Positions 1 through 8,601 of a stretch of DNA of 64,000 nt are shown in pieces (position 1 is the stretch's first letter; each line of letters starts with the position of its first letter). The DNA is taken from contig JAERTD010000038.1 of assembly GCA_016845175.1 (NCBI GenBank), positions 1 to 64,000 of the forward strand, in the 5' to 3' direction. The notes below the pieces were generated by a model that saw nothing but the letters and a program-made list of their open reading frames with translations, did no database searches and was not told where the DNA came from. Origin of the DNA: Bacteroidota bacterium (GTDB lineage: Bacteria; Bacteroidota; Bacteroidia; Bacteroidales; F082). A program made the position numbers and the translations under genes.

Positions 1-1148
1 GCAACGATTTCAACGATTTCGGAATTGATACCGCTCAGGCATTTTAGTGAAGATACTTCATCGCCCATGGAATGCTTGATGATATAAGAAGCCGCAATCA
101 GTTTTTTATTGATAATGGTATCTATGCCAATGTTTTGGGAAATTTCTATGTAATCGAGCTGCTCTACCAGGGCCACCGTTTTTTTCACACCAAATTTCTT
201 GGCATGCAAACACGTCAGTATATTGGTTTCTGAGCTATCGGTAACGGCGATAAATACATCCACATTGCTGATACCCTCTTCCTCCAACAGATCAAGATCG
301 CGGGCATCTCCGTTGATAATCAGTGTGTCATCAAGCAAATCAGTGAGCTTCATACAGCGCTCCCTGTCATTCTCGATAAGTTTGATGTTTAGATCGCTTT
401 CCATGCGTTTGGATATGACTTTTCCTACACGTCCCCCGCCTACGATCATGATGTTATTCACCTCCACTTTTTCTTTACCCCCCATAACCAACAACTGATC
501 AAGCGCATCGGGTTTGGTGATTACATACACCATATCGTTGGGTAGAAAGGTGGAGCCTCCGGTGGGTAAGAAGGTTTCTGAACCCCGGTGTATGGCCACA
601 GCTCTGAAGTCGAGTTTGTTGTTTTCAGCCGCAATTTGGTTGAGGGTTTTGTTGGCACATGGAGCCCCTTCTTCAATTTTGATAAGGAAAACCGACAGTT
701 TGCCGTCTGTCATATCAAAAATCTCTGTGGCCTCAGGTTGCTCAAGCAAATGTATCACCTCCAATCCTGCAATATCTTCAGGTGAAATCATATAATCTAT
801 GCCCAACTCCTCATAGATCTTTCGGTTCCCCACGCTGAGGTTTTCCAGGGTATTGATACGGGCAATGGTATATTTCGCTCCCAGTTTTTTTGCCAGAATG
901 GCCGTCAGGATATTCACTTCCTCATTATGCAATACTGAAATAACAATATCAGCCTTATTGACATTGGCTTGTTTGAGAACAGAAACCGAGTTAGACTCAC
1001 CGCAAATGGTGAGCAAATCGGTGTGCGATTCAACCAATTTCAATAATTCTTCATGAGGGTCCACAATGGTAATATCATGGTTAGAATTTACCAGTGCTTC
1101 TGCCAAATAAAAACCTACTTCTCCATCACCGGCTATGATAATATTCAT
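1..1148 (-). CDS. trkA: Trk potassium uptake regulator TrkA, C-terminus cut by window edge
   Basis: Peripheral NAD-binding subunit that gates the Trk/Ktr potassium channel on the cytoplasmic side. The visible 382 residues begin MNIIIAGDGEVGFYLAEAL, a Rossmann GxGxxG loop, and a second Rossmann loop (IMIVGGGRVGK) starts about 230 residues later. Two tandem RCK-N/RCK-C units are the TrkA plan. The family is about 445-450 residues long, so roughly 65 residues should lie left of the window. The ATG at 1148 sits directly before the first beta strand, so the start is secure. A TrkH/TrkG channel gene would be expected nearby but is not in this window. Methylglyoxal synthase lies upstream on the same strand, with a 106-bp gap. 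Confidence 0.95.
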   Translation of the reverse strand, partial: MNIIIAGDGEVGFYLAEALVNSNHDITIVDPHEELLKLVESHTDLLTICGESNSVSVLKQANVNKADIVISVLHNEEVNILTAILAKKLGAKYTIARINTLENLSVGNRKIYEELGIDYMISPEDIAGLEVIHLLEQPEATEIFDMTDGKLSVFLIKIEEGAPCANKTLNQIAAENNKLDFRAVAIHRGSETFLPTGGSTFLPNDMVYVITKPDALDQLLVMGGKEKVEVNNIMIVGGGRVGKVISKRMESDLNIKLIENDRERCMKLTDLLDDTLIINGDARDLDLLEEEGISNVDVFIAVTDSSETNILTCLHAKKFGVKKTVALVEQLDYIEISQNIGIDTIINKKLIAASYIIKHSMGDEVSSLKCLSGINSEIVEIV

Positions 1149-1254
1149 TGTACGATCTTAATTAACAGGTAAAAATATTAAAATGGATGATATGGCGTGC
1201 TTCGGGCGCTTTTAATCTTAGTATTTATGCCATCTCAAGACTGTCAAGGCAAGC

Positions 1255-1725
1255 CTAAACTTGTCTTTGCATGTAGCTGGACCAGTTTTTTTGTTTGGCC
1301 ACATAATCCTTCTGAAACAGTGGTGAAGTGATGAGGTAATCGGCGGAGGTACGGTTGGATGCTGTGGGGATATTATATAAGACCGCAATGCGTAACAGAG
1401 CCTTCACATCCACATCATGTGGTTGGGGTTCCATGGGATCCCAGAAGAATATCAATACATCAATTTTCCCTTCTGCAATCATGGCTCCCAGTTGTTGATC
1501 TCCTCCCAACGGGCCCGATTTCAATCGCTCCACTTCAAGAGCGCTGGGTGTTTCTTCAGATTGTTCTTTGGTAAGTGTTTCTTCAATGAGTCTTCCGGTG
1601 GTACCTGTACAAATCATTTTATGAGGTAGCAGTAAGTTACGGTTCCAGTCAACCCATTCCACCATATCCTGCTTCATTTTATCGTGGGCAACCAGTGCTA
1701 TGTTTTTTCTTTTTATCATAATCAT
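1255..1725 (-). CDS. mgsA: Methylglyoxal synthase
   Basis: Cytosolic enzyme that converts dihydroxyacetone phosphate to methylglyoxal and phosphate, a bypass that relieves sugar-phosphate stress. The 156 residues match the full family length (E. coli 152). Catalytic and phosphate-binding residues are visible by comparison with E. coli: His14-Asp15 (AHDK), the GTTG phosphate loop at 41-44, Asp76 in GGDQQ, Asp96 in FFWDP, and His103/Asp106 in PHDVDVKALLR. The frame has two ATGs (codons 1 and 3); either could be used. A Bacteroidota-type -7 element lies about 20 bp upstream. It is followed on the same strand by trkA; the pairing has no obvious functional meaning beyond stress physiology. Confidence 0.96.
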   Translation of the reverse strand: MIMIKRKNIALVAHDKMKQDMVEWVDWNRNLLLPHKMICTGTTGRLIEETLTKEQSEETPSALEVERLKSGPLGGDQQLGAMIAEGKIDVLIFFWDPMEPQPHDVDVKALLRIAVLYNIPTASNRTSADYLITSPLFQKDYVAKQKNWSSYMQRQV

Positions 1726-1743
1726 TAAGAATCAATTAAGGTG

Positions 1744-1751
1744 CAAAATTA
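1744..1751 (-). promoter_or_regulatory. Candidate -7 element of mgsA promoter
   Basis: Read on the minus strand this is TAATTTTG, an exact match to the Bacteroidota TAnnTTTG -7 consensus. A transcript starting about 7 bp downstream would give a leader of roughly 10-15 nt before the mgsA ATG. I see no convincing TTG -33 partner, so this is a candidate only. Confidence 0.4.
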
Positions 1752-1862
1752 GCAATTGGTTTCATGGAATTTTTCTCTCACCATGGAAAACGCATTAATT
1801 ACATATTAATCTTTACCAGATGGATAAGGTGCAGTGAAAACAAGCCTTGCAATCGATTGATG

Positions 1863-1893
1863 AAAAAAGCGGCCCCCATAACAGAGACCGCTT
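1863..1893 (-). terminator. Rho-independent terminator of the PKD/T9SS protein gene
   Basis: On the minus strand, AAGCGG and CCGCTT form a stem around a loop of about 15 nt, followed by a run of six T. It lies 26 bp past the stop codon of the large secreted protein and points the same way. Confidence 0.7.
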
Positions 1894-1918
1894 ACCACTA
1901 CAACAATATTGATCCTTC

Positions 1919-4234
1919 TTACTTCAATATTTCAAATCGGGTTCTGTATTCTTTTTTGTCTGATGTGGTCAGTCTTATAATATACAAACCACTATTCATA
2001 TCAGAGGTGTTTAGCTGATGGACACTTCCGTTCATTGCATGTATATCTACCTCATGATGCACCAGTTGACCATATTGATTATATACTGCAATCTGTCCCG
2101 TTGTTTCAATTCCAACAGGCAATTGAATATTCAATACGTTTCTGGCTGGATTGGGATATACTTTCAGGCTATGGGCTTTGTCTTCTCCAATACCGGTACA
2201 ATCATCTATGGTAATCTGAAGGGCTTCAGAAGAACCCTCACATCCTACAGCTGTGGTTTCAGTTACCATCACACTTCCATCACCTACTGTAGTCCACAAT
2301 ACGTTGATTTCATATGTCCCTGCTCCTGATACAATATTACCACCAACAACTTCCCATACATAGGTGCTTCCTGTATTGTTTGCTGTGGTGTATGTATTCT
2401 CTTCATCTTCACACACCAGAGTTTCTCCGTTTACCTCAGGTTGTACCAGGTTTACATTGATCTCCAGATCATCTGAGGTGGCGCCGTCACCACAATCATT
2501 GGATCCATAAACTGAAAGGTAGGCCATGCCTTTATAGGTGGCCGACCATTCCACACTGATGTTTTCACCACTGCCGGTAATGACTCCTGCTTCAACAGGT
2601 GTAAGTGTCCATAGTAAGGTATCGGCATCCGTTACTGCTGCGGTCTGGTAATCAGTGATATTGCCTGCACACACCTCTTCAGGTCCGGTGGGCTGGGAAG
2701 CCGCACCTGGAACGGGTAGAATGAAAATATAGCAACCGCCATACATATCAGTTTCACAGGATACGCCAAGTCCAACAACGGTGTAGGTACCTACTGTGGT
2801 CTGGAGTCCAAAGTTGATGGAGTTTCCGGTTCCCGGCTCGATGGTACCTGTACTCACATCATCCAAAAACAGTTCATAATCTACCCCCGTTTCTGAACCA
2901 TCAAGAATGACTTCCAAACCGGCACCACCGTCACAGTATCCGCCTCCGGGCTGAACGGTAAACGCCTGTGGTGTATAAAACAAAGTGGCTGTCAGTTCTG
3001 CAGACCAGGTACTGGTTCCGCAAGAATTAGTAGCCTGAACTTTAATAGTATAATCACCGGTCCATACCGGATCAGAGGTAAAAGTAGCAGTAGTGTCTGA
3101 TCCAACTATGGTTCCGGCATCTGCGGGCAATACTTCCCAAATATAAGAGTCTGCTAAACCGACACTAAGGGTAGTATAGGTATATTCTTCGTTGGCACAA
3201 GCTGCTGTTGGCCCTGAAGGCGTAGCTGGTTGTGCCGGTATGTCAATTACGGATATCATATCAGTAACTGTCATGGATTCGGTGGTTGTTCCATCACCAA
3301 CTTCAAGTGTAACATCATAGCTTCCCACCGTATTGTAGGTTACCACAGGGTTTTGGTCGGTGGAGGTGGCAGGTGTGCCCCCTTCAAAGGTCCATGACCA
3401 TGTGGTGGCTCCGGTGGATAAATCTGTAAAACTCACAGTACTTCCGGCGCAAACCGTGGTTATATCTGATGTAAAATCAACAGCCAGAGCAACCGATCCG
3501 GGAATGGCTATAGTACCAACCCATCCACCTATATCGCCCACCTCGGTCGAGGTACCAGCAGTAAGGTTTACTGTACGCAGGGTATTAATAAAGGTTAAAG
3601 AGTTGTAATTGGTGAAATACATAATGCCATTGACATTATCATAGTCCAAACCCTGACCCATTCCGGCCACACCTGTTCCCAGACCTGATCCAATTTGCAG
3701 AGCAGACCCGTCGGTTTTATCTATGGCCAGTAGTTTTCCATTACCACCAGATCCAATACCATACATCTGTCCATCATTCACATCGATGGCAATGGCTGCA
3801 ATGGCGGTATTTACTGTTTGTGTGCCCACCAATGAATAAGTGGCATTGGTAACATCAATGATATGTAAGGATCCTTCTCCTGCTGCAATCCCCCAGGAGC
3901 TATAACCATACATGATGCCATCTGTATCATCATACGCCATGCCTGTCCAGACATGGTTTGCTGGAGGTGTGATAGCTGCAATTAAGGTGGCTGTTCCATC
4001 TGTGGTATCAATGGAATAAAAATTATCATTGGAAATACCATACATAACACCATTGGCACCCAGATCACTGGCTGCCAAATTGCTAACCGTTGTTCCCAAT
4101 AAGGTTCTGCTTGCATTGTTCAAGTTTACGGATTCAAAATCACCACCCAAATATTGGGAGATAAACCCATGCTGGGCATGTGTCATGAACGGAACAAATA
4201 ATAATAAAAAAATTAGCTTAGAAAAGATTTTCAT
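1919..4234 (-). CDS. Secreted PKD/Ig-like domain protein with T9SS type A sorting domain
   Basis: Probable cell-surface or released protein, 771 residues. It has a signal peptide (MKIFSKLIFLLLFVPFMTHAQ), then a region of about 220 residues with repeated DG-IMYG-type strands that looks like a beta-propeller (about 30-248). A PKD domain follows (about 252-330, TWSWTFEGG), then three Ig/PKD-like modules that share the pattern P-x-GP-x(5)C...W-x-L/V-x-P-x-AG...CG (about 335-418, 512-594 and 598-678), with a divergent unit between the first two. The end (about 688-771, LKVYPNPARNVLNIQLP to the basic tail) is a T9SS C-terminal sorting domain that would be cleaved on export. No enzymatic motif is seen; adhesion is an inference. 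It has its own terminator and appears to be transcribed alone or after the small gene upstream. Confidence 0.88.
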   Translation of the reverse strand: MKIFSKLIFLLLFVPFMTHAQHGFISQYLGGDFESVNLNNASRTLLGTTVSNLAASDLGANGVMYGISNDNFYSIDTTDGTATLIAAITPPANHVWTGMAYDDTDGIMYGYSSWGIAAGEGSLHIIDVTNATYSLVGTQTVNTAIAAIAIDVNDGQMYGIGSGGNGKLLAIDKTDGSALQIGSGLGTGVAGMGQGLDYDNVNGIMYFTNYNSLTFINTLRTVNLTAGTSTEVGDIGGWVGTIAIPGSVALAVDFTSDITTVCAGSTVSFTDLSTGATTWSWTFEGGTPATSTDQNPVVTYNTVGSYDVTLEVGDGTTTESMTVTDMISVIDIPAQPATPSGPTAACANEEYTYTTLSVGLADSYIWEVLPADAGTIVGSDTTATFTSDPVWTGDYTIKVQATNSCGTSTWSAELTATLFYTPQAFTVQPGGGYCDGGAGLEVILDGSETGVDYELFLDDVSTGTIEPGTGNSINFGLQTTVGTYTVVGLGVSCETDMYGGCYIFILPVPGAASQPTGPEEVCAGNITDYQTAAVTDADTLLWTLTPVEAGVITGSGENISVEWSATYKGMAYLSVYGSNDCGDGATSDDLEINVNLVQPEVNGETLVCEDEENTYTTANNTGSTYVWEVVGGNIVSGAGTYEINVLWTTVGDGSVMVTETTAVGCEGSSEALQITIDDCTGIGEDKAHSLKVYPNPARNVLNIQLPVGIETTGQIAVYNQYGQLVHHEVDIHAMNGSVHQLNTSDMNSGLYIIRLTTSDKKEYRTRFEILK

Positions 4235-4260
4235 TGGTATGTGTTTTTGTGAATTTGTGT

Positions 4261-4446
4261 TTAATATTTCTTTTTTGTTTTGGTTTTTTTTGATTTTGTT
4301 TGGGCTTCTGAGGAGGAGGCTACGCCTTTCTTCTTCATCACCTCAGCCATTACCTTTATGGCATCGTTCTCTTTTTTCTTGGAGGCAATCAACTGATCCA
4401 GTTGATCTATAATTTCAGCATCTGTTAGTAATTTCTCCTTAGTCAT
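4261..4446 (-). CDS. Small Lys-rich protein of unknown function
   Basis: I do not recognise this 61-residue protein. The first 40 residues are predicted helical and charged (TDAEIIDQLDQLIASKKKEN). The last 20 are a Ser/Thr/Lys tail ending KTKTKKKY, like basic tails of nucleic-acid-binding or ribosome-associated small proteins. There is no signal peptide. It lies 26 bp upstream of the large T9SS protein gene on the same strand, and could be its leader gene. Support for coding is the clean ATG, helical amphipathic composition and tight spacing. The oligo-Lys end could also be chance in A-rich DNA. Confidence 0.5.
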   Translation of the reverse strand: MTKEKLLTDAEIIDQLDQLIASKKKENDAIKVMAEVMKKKGVASSSEAQTKSKKTKTKKKY

Positions 4447-4635
4447 TGGTATTATTCCTATTTGAAAGATGCAAATAAAGGATGACTGCTGGGGTTTGCC
4501 AAGTTTTTGCGTTTACTTTAGCCGTACGCAGCTGTAACAAATCCTTTCTAAAAACCTCTAATGGTTGTTTTTCAGGGCTTTACGAACAATTATGAGAAGC
4601 TAAAGCATTGGGGAAACCAGTTTAATCAGAGGTTT

Positions 4636-6387
4636 TCAGAACTGGTTTAGGAAGGAAGTCAGGTTATCTTCTTTATGTAAATTCAGCTTTTTTCGTAAAC
4701 GAAAACGAACCATTTCAACACTTTTTATGCTTTGGTAGGTAATGGAAACGATTTCTTTAGTGCTCATGTTCAATCTTAAAAAAGCACACATCCGTAATTC
4801 ATTGGCAGTAAGATCCGGATAGGCTTTGCTCAGGTTTTCGAAGAAAGAAGTATGCACCTGCTGGAAGCGCAATTCGAACTCTTCCCAGATTGTGTCTGCA
4901 CTGCCGTCGTCCAGTTCCCGAATGATATCTGCAATGGGTTTTTTATTCTGAACCTTGATTTGTGGGATGACTTTCTTTAATTTTTCAGCAAGATTGAGCA
5001 TCAGCTCATTCTTTTTGAGTGCATACAACATATGCGTGGTGAGTTCTTTGTTTTTAAACTCCACCTCTTGCTGAAGCCTGCGATGATCAGTTTCTATTTT
5101 TGTCTTTTTAACTTTTTCCAGCCTGAAAAGCAATATAAAAATCAAAAGACCAAATAAAAGGATCACAAAAACAATGAAGTAAATCAAATTCTTACGCCGT
5201 TCCTGTAGTTTGGCATATTTCATCTCCAATTCTTTTTCCTTGGCTTGCTGATCAAGCTGGTATTGCAATTCAATCTGTGATAATTTGTTAATATTAGACT
5301 CATTGATAATGCTATCAGAATAGGATTTATAAAGCCTGAAGTATTTAAATGATGAATCAATATTTCCGTAGGATTCATAGATAGTACTCAGTTGACCGGA
5401 ATTGTCCTTGAGTATCTGGTTTTGTTTGGTTTTATAACCGATTTGAAAACTTTCTTTCCCATATTCTATCGCTTTTTTATAATCCCCTTTCAAATAATGC
5501 GCCTGGGCCAAATTGGAAAGGATATTTGCAAGTCCTGTGGATCGTGGACCAAAAAACTCATAGCCAATGTTGTGGTACATCTCCAAAGAAACTTCCAGGT
5601 ACTGCAAGGCGCTGTCAGGCTCTCCTTGCTTGATATACACACTTGACAATTGGGATAAGGTAGATACAATACCCCGGTGGTGATGAATGCTATTATAAAG
5701 TTCAAGTGCTTGCAAATAATAGGATTTCGAAGTGCTGGACTCATCAATAGCACCATACAAGGCTCCCAGATTACTCAGGGCAATAGCCATATTCATAGAA
5801 TCCTTGTGTTGAGCAAAAAGATGGTAGGCCCTGGTAAAATGACTTAAGGCTTGTTCATCATCTCCCATTCGGAAATACACATTAGCCAAATTGTTATGTA
5901 CGTGTGGGCGCTTGGTTTCGTACTTGAAGATATCCAACAATCGACTCACTTCAAGGTATTCTTCCATGGCTGTCGGGTAGTCTCCCTTGGTCAGATGAAT
6001 ATTACCTGTGATTACATAGGCATCACACAGTTCTCTATAATTCCTTCCTTTTTTATAATATTCAATGGCTTCATTGTAAGCACTCAAAGCCAGGTCAAGA
6101 CTGTCACGTTTTACAGCTATAGTACCCAGGTGAAAATGAGCATCAGCTATGGCCTTTTCAAAACCTGTGTTGATTGACAATTGCAAGGCGCTGTTAGCAA
6201 ACTGGCTTGCAGTATCCAGATCAATGCGATGGTAACGCTCTGCCAGTTGCAGATAGGCATCAATCTTTTCATTCACTTCATGGGTATTCAACAACAAACT
6301 ATTGAGGCTATCAATCTGATGCCTGTTTTGTGCCCAACTTATTTGAGACAGTAAACAAAACAGCAGAAGGAATAGCAACCGGTTCAT
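4636..6387 (-). CDS. Membrane TPR protein with C-terminal LuxR-type HTH (transcription regulator)
   Basis: Probable membrane-anchored regulator of a type common in Bacteroidota. I chose the ATG at 6387 (583 residues) because it starts a good signal sequence (MNRLLFLLLFCLLSQISWAQ); an upstream ATG adds nine unlikely residues. After the signal come about seven tetratricopeptide repeats (about 45-370) that would lie in the periplasm. A single transmembrane helix follows (about 395-420, NLIYFIVFVILLFGLLIFIL), then a cytoplasmic coiled coil. The last 60 residues (LTANELRMCAFLRLNMSTKEI...KSVEMVRFRLRKKL) resemble a LuxR/GerE helix-turn-helix. The layout suggests sensing outside and DNA binding inside, without phosphorelay domains. 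Target genes are unknown. Confidence 0.8.
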   Translation of the reverse strand: MNRLLFLLLFCLLSQISWAQNRHQIDSLNSLLLNTHEVNEKIDAYLQLAERYHRIDLDTASQFANSALQLSINTGFEKAIADAHFHLGTIAVKRDSLDLALSAYNEAIEYYKKGRNYRELCDAYVITGNIHLTKGDYPTAMEEYLEVSRLLDIFKYETKRPHVHNNLANVYFRMGDDEQALSHFTRAYHLFAQHKDSMNMAIALSNLGALYGAIDESSTSKSYYLQALELYNSIHHHRGIVSTLSQLSSVYIKQGEPDSALQYLEVSLEMYHNIGYEFFGPRSTGLANILSNLAQAHYLKGDYKKAIEYGKESFQIGYKTKQNQILKDNSGQLSTIYESYGNIDSSFKYFRLYKSYSDSIINESNINKLSQIELQYQLDQQAKEKELEMKYAKLQERRKNLIYFIVFVILLFGLLIFILLFRLEKVKKTKIETDHRRLQQEVEFKNKELTTHMLYALKKNELMLNLAEKLKKVIPQIKVQNKKPIADIIRELDDGSADTIWEEFELRFQQVHTSFFENLSKAYPDLTANELRMCAFLRLNMSTKEIVSITYQSIKSVEMVRFRLRKKLNLHKEDNLTSFLNQF

Positions 6388-6447
6388 TGTATGATTCAAG
6401 TGAGCAATAATCACTGGCTTAAATATACGAAAATGAGGCTTGCAGTT

Positions 6448-7245
6448 TTAGTCCACGAAAATCTTAAACTGATCCCAGTCCAGGCCGGCATTAAATTTTT
6501 TCCGAAACCGCTCAAGTTCTTTATAGGAGAGTTCCTGGTATAGAATCTCCTGTTGATTGTTGGCCTGGGACAATACCAGACCTTTGGGATCAAGTATGAG
6601 AGAGTCCCCATTGTAGTGATTTCCCAATCCGTCTTCTCCTACCCGGTTGAGTCCAATGATATAGCTTAGGTTTTCCATGGCTCTGGCCTTAAGCAGCGTG
6701 ATCCAGGGATAGGATCTGACTGCTGGCCAGTTGGCAATATAAAAGGCCAGATCATAATCGAAAACACCAACATCGCTCAGGGTATTTTTACTCCAAACCG
6801 GGAACCTTAGATCGTAACAAATCATGGGTCTGATGCGCCAGCCTTTTAATTCAACCACCAGTTGTTGTTGGCCTGCTCGAATGGTTTCGTGCTCTCCTCC
6901 CATGGAGAATCTGTGGCGCTTGTCGTAACGCTCATAACTTCCGTCAGGCAACATCCATATAAGGCTATTGGTAAACTCCCCCTCTGAATCAAGCAACAGG
7001 CTACCGCATACCACCGCATTCTTTTGTGCTGCCATTTGATGCATCCACTGTATGCTGGGACCCTCTATGGTTTCAGAAAAGTGATTGGGGTCCACCGGAA
7101 ATCCTGTGGTAAAAGTCTCGGGAAGAAGAATCAAATCCACATCTCTTTCGTCCAGCTTCAGCTGGTCTTCAAATACCGATCGGTTGGCAGCAGCATCTTC
7201 CCAAACCAATGGAGATTGTATGGCGAGAATCTTTAAATTTTGCAT
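6448..7245 (-). CDS. Omega-amidase (nitrilase superfamily, YafV-type)
   Basis: Cytosolic hydrolase of the carbon-nitrogen hydrolase family, 265 residues, full length. The catalytic triad is visible: Glu43 in LLPETF, Lys109 in YDKRHRF and Cys143 in MICYDLRFP. The closest named pattern is YafV/Nit2 omega-amidase, which hydrolyses 2-oxoglutaramate or 2-oxosuccinamate. Its start overlaps the end of the aminotransferase gene by 13 bp, so the two are co-translated. This matches the known glutamine transaminase-omega-amidase pathway, where the transaminase makes 2-oxoglutaramate from glutamine and the amidase pulls the reaction forward. Substrate choice is inferred from family and neighbour. Confidence 0.9.
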   Translation of the reverse strand: MQNLKILAIQSPLVWEDAAANRSVFEDQLKLDERDVDLILLPETFTTGFPVDPNHFSETIEGPSIQWMHQMAAQKNAVVCGSLLLDSEGEFTNSLIWMLPDGSYERYDKRHRFSMGGEHETIRAGQQQLVVELKGWRIRPMICYDLRFPVWSKNTLSDVGVFDYDLAFYIANWPAVRSYPWITLLKARAMENLSYIIGLNRVGEDGLGNHYNGDSLILDPKGLVLSQANNQQEILYQELSYKELERFRKKFNAGLDWDQFKIFVD

Positions 7246-8390
7246 AATATTTCAGCAGCTTGGTCAAGGGTGTTTTCTTCTTTCGCAAAACAGAAGCGAA
7301 GCACCTTATTGTCATCAGCCTGATTATAAAAGGGTGATACAGGAACTGAGGCAATTCCCTTTTCCTTAATCATGCGAACAGCGAAATCCATATCGTTTTC
7401 ATCTGAAATTCGGCTGTAGTCCAACAACTGAAAATAGGTACCCCTGGAGGGTAAAATCTTAAAACGAGAGCCCTTAATCGCTTCTACAAAGTAGTCGCGT
7501 TTCTTCTGAAACATTGTTCCCAGATTTTTGTAGTTGGAGGCATCTTCAAGATAATCGGCCAAAGCATGTTGTATGGGCGTGTTCACAGCAAAAACCACAA
7601 ACTGATGCGCCTTTCGGAATTCCTTCATCAGATTCTCCGGTGCCAGTACAAAGCCTGTTTTCCACCCAGTGGCATGAAATGTTTTTCCAAAGGAACCTAT
7701 GAGTAGGCTACGATTGGCCAATTCCGGAAAACGGCAAACGCTTTGGTGTTGTTCCTTGTCAAAAATCAGGTGCTCATACACTTCATCACTCAAAACAATG
7801 ATATCCCTCCCCCTCAACAATCGGTCAAGACGTTCCATATCCTCTTTTCGGAGTATGCTTCCGGTGGGGTTATGGGGTGTATTGATAATGATCATTTTGG
7901 TTCGGTGAGAAATTAGCCTGGGAAATTCCTCCCAGTTGATGCTAAAATCAGGGAATTGCAACTGGGCATATTTTACTATGCCTCCATTAATCTGAACCGC
8001 AGGGGCATAGCTGTCATAAGCCGGTTCAAGAATAATAACTTCGTCATCCTTGGCAATAAAAGTTGAGATAGCTGTATAAATGGCCTGAGTAGCTCCTGAA
8101 CAAATATTGATTTCCTTGTCTGGATCATATTCGGCCCCATGGTTTTCAACAAACATCTTAGCAATGGCTTTCCTTAGAGCAGGCACGCCGGGCATGGGTG
8201 CGTATTGGTTATGACCCTTGAGCATATACTCGTTTACTTTGGCTATTAGGGCTGTTGAAATGGGAAAGTCCGGAAATCCCTGCGACAGATTTACAGCCTT
8301 ATGCTCTTGAGCCAAAGCTGACATGACAGCAAAAATAGAAGTGCCGGTTTTTGGCAATTTTGAAATAATTACACCGCCGTATTCGTCCAT
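7233..8390 (-). CDS. Methionine/glutamine-type PLP aminotransferase (YbdL-like)
   Basis: Class I/II PLP-dependent aminotransferase that probably transaminates methionine or its 2-oxoacid with glutamine or aromatic donors. The start at 8390 (385 residues) fits E. coli YbdL length; the longer frame adds 17 unsupported residues. Visible motifs include NLSQGFPDFP near the N-terminus, HNQYAPMPGVPALR, IINTPHNPTGS, the SDEVYEH loop, and GSFGKTFHATGWK with the PLP-binding Lys at about 236. The end has RFCFAKEENTL. It leads an operon with the omega-amidase, and a good promoter lies just upstream, divergent from pgk. A role in methionine salvage (4-methylthio-2-oxobutanoate to methionine) is plausible but not proven here. 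Confidence 0.92.
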   Translation of the reverse strand: MDEYGGVIISKLPKTGTSIFAVMSALAQEHKAVNLSQGFPDFPISTALIAKVNEYMLKGHNQYAPMPGVPALRKAIAKMFVENHGAEYDPDKEINICSGATQAIYTAISTFIAKDDEVIILEPAYDSYAPAVQINGGIVKYAQLQFPDFSINWEEFPRLISHRTKMIIINTPHNPTGSILRKEDMERLDRLLRGRDIIVLSDEVYEHLIFDKEQHQSVCRFPELANRSLLIGSFGKTFHATGWKTGFVLAPENLMKEFRKAHQFVVFAVNTPIQHALADYLEDASNYKNLGTMFQKKRDYFVEAIKGSRFKILPSRGTYFQLLDYSRISDENDMDFAVRMIKEKGIASVPVSPFYNQADDNKVLRFCFAKEENTLDQAAEILCKI

Positions 8391-8411
8391 TGTTTTGGTT
8401 TTTAGGGAAAA

Positions 8412-8441
8412 CAAATGTATGGTTTTTCCTATTGCCCTCAA
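8412..8441 (-). promoter_or_regulatory. Promoter of the aminotransferase / omega-amidase operon
   Basis: On the minus strand a TTG -33 element is followed by a 19-bp spacer and TACATTTG, an exact TAnnTTTG -7 box with the classical Bacteroidota spacing. The predicted start point gives a leader of about 15 nt to the ATG at 8390. Confidence 0.65.
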
Positions 8442-8536
8442 GGGTATATCTGTTACGCAATCGTTTTATATGCCCTTAGCTAATCCCGGATTCATAATGA
8501 AAGATCCTAGTCATCAAAAAAAGGCCGGGAGCCTCC

Positions 8537-8564
8537 TTTGTGATGTATAGGTTTCTTACTTTTG
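8537..8564 (+). promoter_or_regulatory. Promoter of pgk
   Basis: TTTG, a 16-bp spacer, then TACTTTTG (exact TAnnTTTG). It lies 37 bp before the pgk start and divergent from the aminotransferase promoter, so the shared intergenic region of about 210 bp holds two back-to-back promoters. Confidence 0.6.
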
Positions 8565-8601
8565 TTTCATCATTTAATAAACAATCTGACACCTGTATCT
8601 T

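Noticed and set aside
4614..4648. Inverted repeat AAACCAG...CTGGTTT over the end of the TPR/HTH gene
   Set aside because: Short stem, 21-nt loop and no T-run; too weak for a terminator call.
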